Source: Thermoplasmatota archaeon (GTDB taxonomy: Archaea > Thermoplasmatota > E2 > DHVEG-1). From it: a DNA stretch of 17,536 nt. Below the pieces are notes generated by a model. It worked only from the letters and a program-made list of their open reading frames with translations, was not told where the DNA came from and searched no databases. Made by a program: the position numbers and the translations under genes. The DNA is taken from assembly GCA_030605515.1 (NCBI GenBank), contig JAUWIE010000058.1:1-17536 (forward strand), given 5' to 3'. Shown piece after piece: positions 14,256-17,536 of this stretch; the first letter of the stretch is position 1, and each line of letters starts with the position of its first letter.

Positions 14256-14429
14256 CAAATATGATTTTTTTATGGATGTTTTTTCTATTTGTTTTAGTGT
14301 TGACTAGGTTTCTATCTCTTATTCTTTAGTTTTGAAAGCTGTTTTGGTTTGTATTTTCGTTTTTTGTGCTGTTTTGATGTTGAAATAAGTCGTTAAGTTT
14401 GGTTGAAAAATGAGTTTTGGTTCGGTTTT
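14256..14429. other. GT-rich, C-poor stretch at the right end of the insertion element
   Basis: The plus strand is strongly enriched in T and G, with repeated TTTTGGTT/GTTTTG words and few C residues. It holds several T-tracts soon after the transposase stop (14263-14270, 14280-14286), which could end transcription. No gene is seen. It probably is the non-coding right end of the element. Confidence 0.45.
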
Positions 14430-15548
14430 GTAATTTCAAAATATACTTTCGGAGCTACTGTCCTTGGTGCACCTGATGAAGATACGGCACTTGCCGTTCT
14501 TCCAGCCCACTCTCTTTTATTGGAGGGAAAGGGTTATGAAGCAGTATCTTTATCAGCGCTGGGAAGCTACGGAGCAATTATATTTTGTTTCATTCTTCTT
14601 TACCCAATCCGTTTTTTAATTGGATCTCCCTTGTTTTTTTATTCTACACTTCGTAATATCATGTTATGGGTGCTACTTGCAATATCGATACTTATGATAG
14701 GAACCGAGAAAGCAAAGATTAACGATTTCGGAACAAGAGGCATAACACCATCATTAGTCGGGATGCTATTTGCTACATTTGTTTTTATTCTATCTGGAAT
14801 TTTTGGATTAATAATACTTGATTTTCCCTTAAAGTCACCGATAGGTTTGTCTGCACCTGTGTTATTCCCTGCTCTTGCTGGGCTTTTTGGAACACCAACT
14901 CTCTTAACTTCTCTAGTAACAAAACCTGTTATACCTAAACAAAACATCGAAACGCTTAAACTTGATAAAAAAACTAAAAAAACAACCATTTTTTCGGTAA
15001 TAACAGGTAGTTTAGCAGGGATTCTAGTTTCGATTATACCTGGTATTACTTCAGCCACTGGGACAATTCTTGCGATGAATGCACGTGGAGTATCAAGTAA
15101 AAGACAGACAATTGTTACGCTTTCTGCAGTAAACACTGCTTGTGCTTTTTTTGTTGTCGTAGTTCTGTTTATTATCCTTAGGTCTAGAAGTGGTGCAACT
15201 CTTGCGGCAATGGAACTCATGGCTGTTGAAGAATGGACATCTATCATGATGCCAATTAATCTGATTTATTTGTTAATTGCATTATTGTTAGGTGGGACTT
15301 TGTCATATTTTCTAACACTAAGAATTGGAAAAATATTTGCTAAACATTTTGGAAATGTTCCATATACAACATTGATTGCTCTTACTATTATATTGATTGT
15401 ATTGCTTGTAATTCTATTTACTGGGTTGATGGGTGCATTAATATTACTAATTGCCACATTCATTGGATTATTGCCTGTATGCTGGGGGGTTAGGCGTAGT
15501 CATTGCATGGGGATACTTTTAATACCAATTATTTTGTACTTTCTCTAA
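14430..15548 (+). pseudogene. TctA-like permease (DUF112/COG1784 type), N-terminally truncated
   Basis: The family hallmark LGAPDEDTALAVLPAHSLLL is present close to the start of the surviving frame. About 75-90 residues that normally precede it, including the glycine-rich GxxPGxHxNT region, are missing. Many hydrophobic segments follow, with the second family signature SIIPGITSATGTILA near residues 205-220 of the remnant, and the usual ending MGILLIPIILYFL. TctA-like proteins are multi-helix membrane permeases; the substrate of the archaeal branch is not established. The frame upstream to a TTG at 14403 derives from the insertion element, and no native start or ribosome-binding site exists. 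The lost part is not on the other side of the element, so a deletion or recombination accompanied insertion. Its end overlaps the convergent DUF2240 gene by 20 bases. Confidence 0.8.
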
Positions 15549-16026
15549 AGATCCCACTTTCAACATCATCAAAACATTCTAATATTTTAATTTCATATTC
15601 TTTACTAATAAGTAAAGCTGCAACTTCGGGAGTTACGTCTTTTTCTTTTGAAAGAGTCATGATCTTATTTTCAAGTTCTGTTCTTTTTTGATTTGTTTTT
15701 TCTAATATTTTATTTATTATTATTTTTAAAAAATCTACTTGTTCGTTTTTTACAGAATCTTCCTTTTTTTCTATGGGTTTTTTTGAAGGATGAAACCCAA
15801 CAGGGATATTTACTTTTCTATAATCAAAATTTGGCTTTACAGCCTCCCCCTTTTTTTGCAATAATTTTTGATGAATTGCAGATGAAATAAAATCTCGCCC
15901 GCTTTTTGGTGAAAACCATTTTAAATCCATCGATAGAATAAGATAAAGATCAGATATGTTAAGCTCATTTTTTCCGCTACGATTAAACACAAAAGCTAGT
16001 ATTATTTCCACTTCTGAAGTTACCAT
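15529..16026 (-). CDS. DUF2240-type archaeal protein
   Basis: The product has 165 residues. The N-terminal part (1-60) reads IILAFVFNRSGKNELNISDLYLILSMDLKWFSP and then a helix with QKLLQKKGEAVKPNFD. This matches the archaeal DUF2240 pattern, a small winged-helix-like region in which DLKWF is characteristic. The C-terminal half is charged and helical (EKTNQKRTELENKIMTLSKE), likely a coiled coil, ending in a region rich in E and K. The molecular function is unknown. Its ATG shares one base with the upstream stop (TAATG), with GGAGAAC just before, so translation is coupled to the HisA-like gene. The 3' end overlaps the permease remnant on the opposite strand by 20 bases, which is common for convergent genes in compact archaeal genomes. 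Confidence 0.75.
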   Translation of the reverse strand: MVTSEVEIILAFVFNRSGKNELNISDLYLILSMDLKWFSPKSGRDFISSAIHQKLLQKKGEAVKPNFDYRKVNIPVGFHPSKKPIEKKEDSVKNEQVDFLKIIINKILEKTNQKRTELENKIMTLSKEKDVTPEVAALLISKEYEIKILECFDDVESGIFRESTK

Positions 16027-16619
16027 TAATAGTTCTCCTTTTTTAGCATACTTGCTTCTAACAAAAGGCCAGCTGCTCCAAATTTTTTCAAATATGCTGT
16101 GGGCATATCCTCAGTTTTTGCTACGTATGTTTTATATTGTTTACATAATTCTTTAAGCAAATCTTTCATTCTAAAATCCCGATCAAACTGGTTATCATCA
16201 ATGAATGTTACTATCCCATCGATATCTTGAAATTTTGAAAAATCTGTTTTATATATATCTTTGTTAACAAGATCGATATTAAGATATATTTCTCTTTCAG
16301 TGATATTTTTTATACTGGAAATATCAAAATTGGAATATAGGTTTTGTCTAATTGTAATTAGACTGGCACCTGCCATAACGGAGTCAACCACATCTCCTAA
16401 ATCACGAGGCCCAGAGTCAACCCAAATTCTTAATTTTTCTGATAATTTTGGGTACATACAAAGATTTGGTTTATCCCTTTTTATTCCGTCCGAATCAAAG
16501 ATATATATTTTTTCATCGCTATTAAATTGATTTAACGCTTCATCTAGGGAAATTCGTTCTCCTTCTTTTTCATTATATATTTTTCTATTTTTTAAGTAGA
16601 TAATTGGAATATTTTCCAT
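16026..16619 (-). CDS. HisA-like TIM-barrel protein (COG1411 type)
   Basis: The product is 197 residues from the ATG at 16619; a TTG three codons upstream is ignored because the TATA box sits 25 bases before the ATG. Motifs of the archaeal proteins related to phosphoribosylformimino-AICAR ribotide isomerase are visible: IPIIYLKNRK at the start, IYIFDSDGIKRDKPNL (38-53) and LRIWVDSGPRDLGDVVDSVM (63-82), where VDSGPR is the family's barrel-strand signature, then GASLITIR (84-91). The C-terminal half is diverged and ends GAAGLLLEASML. Biosynthesis of histidine is not implied: true HisA is about 240 residues and the other his genes are absent. The substrate of this branch is not known. It heads an operon with the DUF2240 gene. 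Confidence 0.75.
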   Translation of the reverse strand: MENIPIIYLKNRKIYNEKEGERISLDEALNQFNSDEKIYIFDSDGIKRDKPNLCMYPKLSEKLRIWVDSGPRDLGDVVDSVMAGASLITIRQNLYSNFDISSIKNITEREIYLNIDLVNKDIYKTDFSKFQDIDGIVTFIDDNQFDRDFRMKDLLKELCKQYKTYVAKTEDMPTAYLKKFGAAGLLLEASMLKKENY

Positions 16620-16637
16620 GATATGCAAACGAACATT

Positions 16638-16646
16638 CTTATAAAA
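16638..16646 (-). promoter_or_regulatory. TATA box, leaderless promoter of the HisA-like operon
   Basis: On the minus strand TTTTTATAAG is centred about 24 bases before the ATG at 16619 and no ribosome-binding site is seen, which fits a leaderless transcript. Confidence 0.55.
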
Positions 16647-16762
16647 ACACTATCTATAAGTTAAACTTCATAATTTATAAGTAATATTGGTAAATTAAAC
16701 ATTGCATATCTGCTTATCTTTTTTATAAAAACAATCCAAAAATTCAAATAATATTAGAAGTT

Positions 16763-16878
16763 ACGGGAGTTGGGGAAAACGGTGAGAGGAAGTAAAAGAG
16801 AAGAGATCTTTTAGGGGAGCTTCATTTCTCCTCCTCAAATAACTTCTCAGGGGGCTTCCTCTCTCTCCTCCCCTCACA
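16763..16878. ncRNA. Candidate structured RNA or leader element, strand undecided
   Basis: This is a GC-rich island in AT-rich intergenic DNA with nested pairing: GGGAG (16765-16769) with CTCCC (16868-16872), GAGAGGAAG (16784-16792) with CTTCCTCTC (16855-16863, perfect 9 bp), GAGAAG (16798-16803) with CTTCTC (16843-16848), and GGGGAG (16814-16819) with CTCCTC (16828-16833, one G-U). The minus strand has a TATA box (TTTATATA, 16900-16907) placed to start a transcript near 16878 and T-tracts at about 16715-16732 to end it. The plus strand has its own TATA-like TTTTTTATAAAAA (about 16716-16728). The minus strand also contains a GAGGAGG site before a four-codon ORF (MKLP). It matches no RNA family I know. 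Confidence 0.45.
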
Positions 16879-17011
16879 AACATCTGCATCAAATTTCCCT
16901 ATATAAATCTGTTCGAATAAATGTTAGCACGTAACACTATTACACGATTTATCATTTATATGTTCAGGATTTTTTTTTCGAGAAAAATTAAGCAATACCA
17001 AATGACGACTA
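16879..17011. other. Intergenic stretch without a gene
   Basis: This is AT-rich DNA between the foldable element and the small coiled-coil gene. It holds the minus-strand TATA-like site (16900-16907) and a run of nine T (about 16971-16979) that could be a plus-strand terminator for a transcript crossing the element. Nothing else is recognised. Confidence 0.4.
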
Positions 17012-17215
17012 TTACATTCTCTTTAAAAAAACATGAGTCGGCTCTCTTTGCTTATATAATATCTGAGCATATTCTTTATGCAGTCTTTCATGTTCTTTAA
17101 GCGCATCTTCAAATTCAATTTTATCATTCGCCAATTTTGCTTTTTTCATTTTTTCAGCATTTTGTTTTATGTCTTTTATTATGTCTTCAATTTTTGATTC
17201 AAATTGATAATTCAT
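17012..17215 (-). CDS. Small coiled-coil protein, function unknown
   Basis: The product is 67 residues from the ATG at 17215; a GTG three codons upstream (17224) is an alternative start. Almost the whole chain is predicted helix with heptad-like spacing and high Lys/Glu content (IEDIIKDIKQNAEKMKKAK, then EDALKEHERLHKEYAQILYK). It ends in a basic tail, REPTHVFLKRM. No cysteines or membrane segment occur. A TATA-like AATTATAAAG on the minus strand (about 17253-17262) would give a leader of only a few to 20 bases; no clear ribosome-binding site is visible. No family is recognised. A short structural or adaptor protein is possible. Confidence 0.5.
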   Translation of the reverse strand: MNYQFESKIEDIIKDIKQNAEKMKKAKLANDKIEFEDALKEHERLHKEYAQILYKQREPTHVFLKRM

Positions 17216-17224
17216 TTCAACCAC

Positions 17225-17463
17225 TTGAAATTAAACATTCGTATCTTCTAGAGCTTTATAATTTTACTCTATTGATTTAATCGTGCTCCTTATAAGAAAT
17301 AAATACTATAAAATTACCTATATCGAATGCAAACAAGCTACAAAATTTTACTGTAACGTTCCGCTCAAAATTCAAGCTAAACCGTAAATTTTTATTCAAT
17401 ATGCCAACTCAAAATAAAACAATTCATTGTATAATAAAATTTATATACTTATTATTTAGATAT
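17225..17463. other. Intergenic region with plus-strand TATA-like site
   Basis: AT-rich, no gene seen. AAATTTATATAC (about 17437-17448) looks like a plus-strand TATA box, placed about 30 bases before an ATG at 17475 and about 20 before an ATG at 17464. Confidence 0.35.
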
Positions 17464-17474
17464 ATGTTTAGAGA

Positions 17475-17536
17475 ATGGAGAAGCAAGAACGGTTTTTTTT
17501 TTTTATATCTACTAACTTACCTACACGCCTCTCAAT
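17475..17536 (+). CDS. Possible start of a gene running off the right edge
   Basis: An open frame begins at ATG 17475 (MEKQERFFFFISTNL...) downstream of a TATA-like site and remains open to the edge. An overlapping ATG at 17464 in another frame (MFREWRSKNGFFFLYLL...) also stays open and would resemble a membrane-targeting start. Only about 20 codons are visible, and a run of twelve T inside them is unusual for a coding region, so this is weak. Confidence 0.2.
   Translation, partial: MEKQERFFFFISTNLPTRLS

Larger units (their letters stand above)
12583..14430 (+). mobile_element. Insertion sequence with DDE transposase, ends approximate
   Basis: The limits are estimated. On the left, a transposase TATA box (12587-12597), a palindrome ACCTACGTGTAGGT (12609-12622, two central bases unpaired) and a hairpin (12632-12661) precede the gene. 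On the right, a C-poor GT-rich stretch (14256-14430) runs up to the point where the disrupted permease frame resumes similarity. I could not identify matching terminal inverted repeats or a target-site duplication by eye. The element separates the accessory genes from the truncated permease. Confidence 0.65.

Noticed and set aside
12520..14440. Terminal inverted repeats and target duplication of the insertion element
   Set aside because: Comparing the left flank with the reverse complement of the right flank by eye gave only short AT-rich matches (such as ACC(T)AAAACT), which are not convincing.
14639..15247. 202-codon open frame on the minus strand
   Set aside because: It is antisense to the permease remnant, whose plus-strand frame carries clear TctA signatures; the minus frame has no recognisable features.
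16763..16878. RNase P RNA or SRP RNA at the GC-rich element
   Set aside because: GAGAGGAAG looks superficially like an RNase P signature, but the rest of the conserved core is missing and the element is too short for either RNA.
16921..17100. Plus-strand frame of about 60 codons (MLARNTITRF...)
   Set aside because: Most of it is antisense to the small coiled-coil gene and passes through a T-tract; no ribosome-binding site or family pattern.
1..17536. CRISPR array, tRNA or rRNA genes
   Set aside because: No regularly spaced direct repeats, no cloverleaf with a GTTCRANYC loop and no rRNA-like sequence were seen; the intergenic module copies are irregularly spaced.

Overview
The window looks like an accessory region of an AT-rich archaeal chromosome, probably euryarchaeal and possibly Thermoplasmatota-like. 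The reasons are a DUF2240-type protein, a HisA-like protein of the archaeal COG1411 type, a TctA-like permease of the archaeal COG1784 type, a NurA/HerA pair, AbrB-like small proteins, and several genes whose TATA box lies about 25-30 bases before the start codon (leaderless transcripts). The taxonomic call is an inference; no rRNA or tRNA gene was found.

Left part (1-3.8 kb, all minus strand): a four-helix membrane protein cut by the window edge, a small two-helix membrane protein, a large secreted protein (signal peptide, sialidase-type beta-propeller repeats, Ig-like segment, C-terminal 3D domain), and a 147-residue protein of unknown function. The gaps between these genes, and the one after the methyltransferase, carry four copies of a shared intergenic module: a T-tract element followed on the minus strand by GGTTGGTTTTTTAAAG.

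Central part (3.8-9.7 kb) is the most interesting. A DNA methyltransferase fused to an Mrr-like nuclease domain (minus) is divergent from a coupled nurA-herA pair (plus). That pair converges, with a 4-base gap, on a gene for a DruA-like (DUF4338) protein (minus). The set carries modification, nuclease and translocase functions plus a Druantia-type subunit, without the large DruE helicase. I infer a candidate anti-phage or DNA-conflict module of unusual composition.

From 9.7 to 12.3 kb there are four plus-strand genes: a 57-residue AbrB/DUF2080-like protein behind a promoter with a strong inverted repeat, two unknown proteins in a probable operon (one membrane-anchored), and an unknown 319-residue protein with a leaderless promoter. 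An AbrB-type gene on the minus strand follows.

A DDE-transposase insertion element (about 12.6-14.4 kb) ends against a tctA-like permease gene that has lost its N-terminus; the missing 5' part is nowhere in the window. The tctA remnant converges with a two-gene minus-strand operon (HisA-like, then DUF2240) of ordinary archaeal genes. Upstream of that operon lies a GC-rich, strongly foldable intergenic element (16.76-16.88 kb) that may be a structured RNA, then a small coiled-coil protein gene and possibly the first codons of a plus-strand gene at the right edge.
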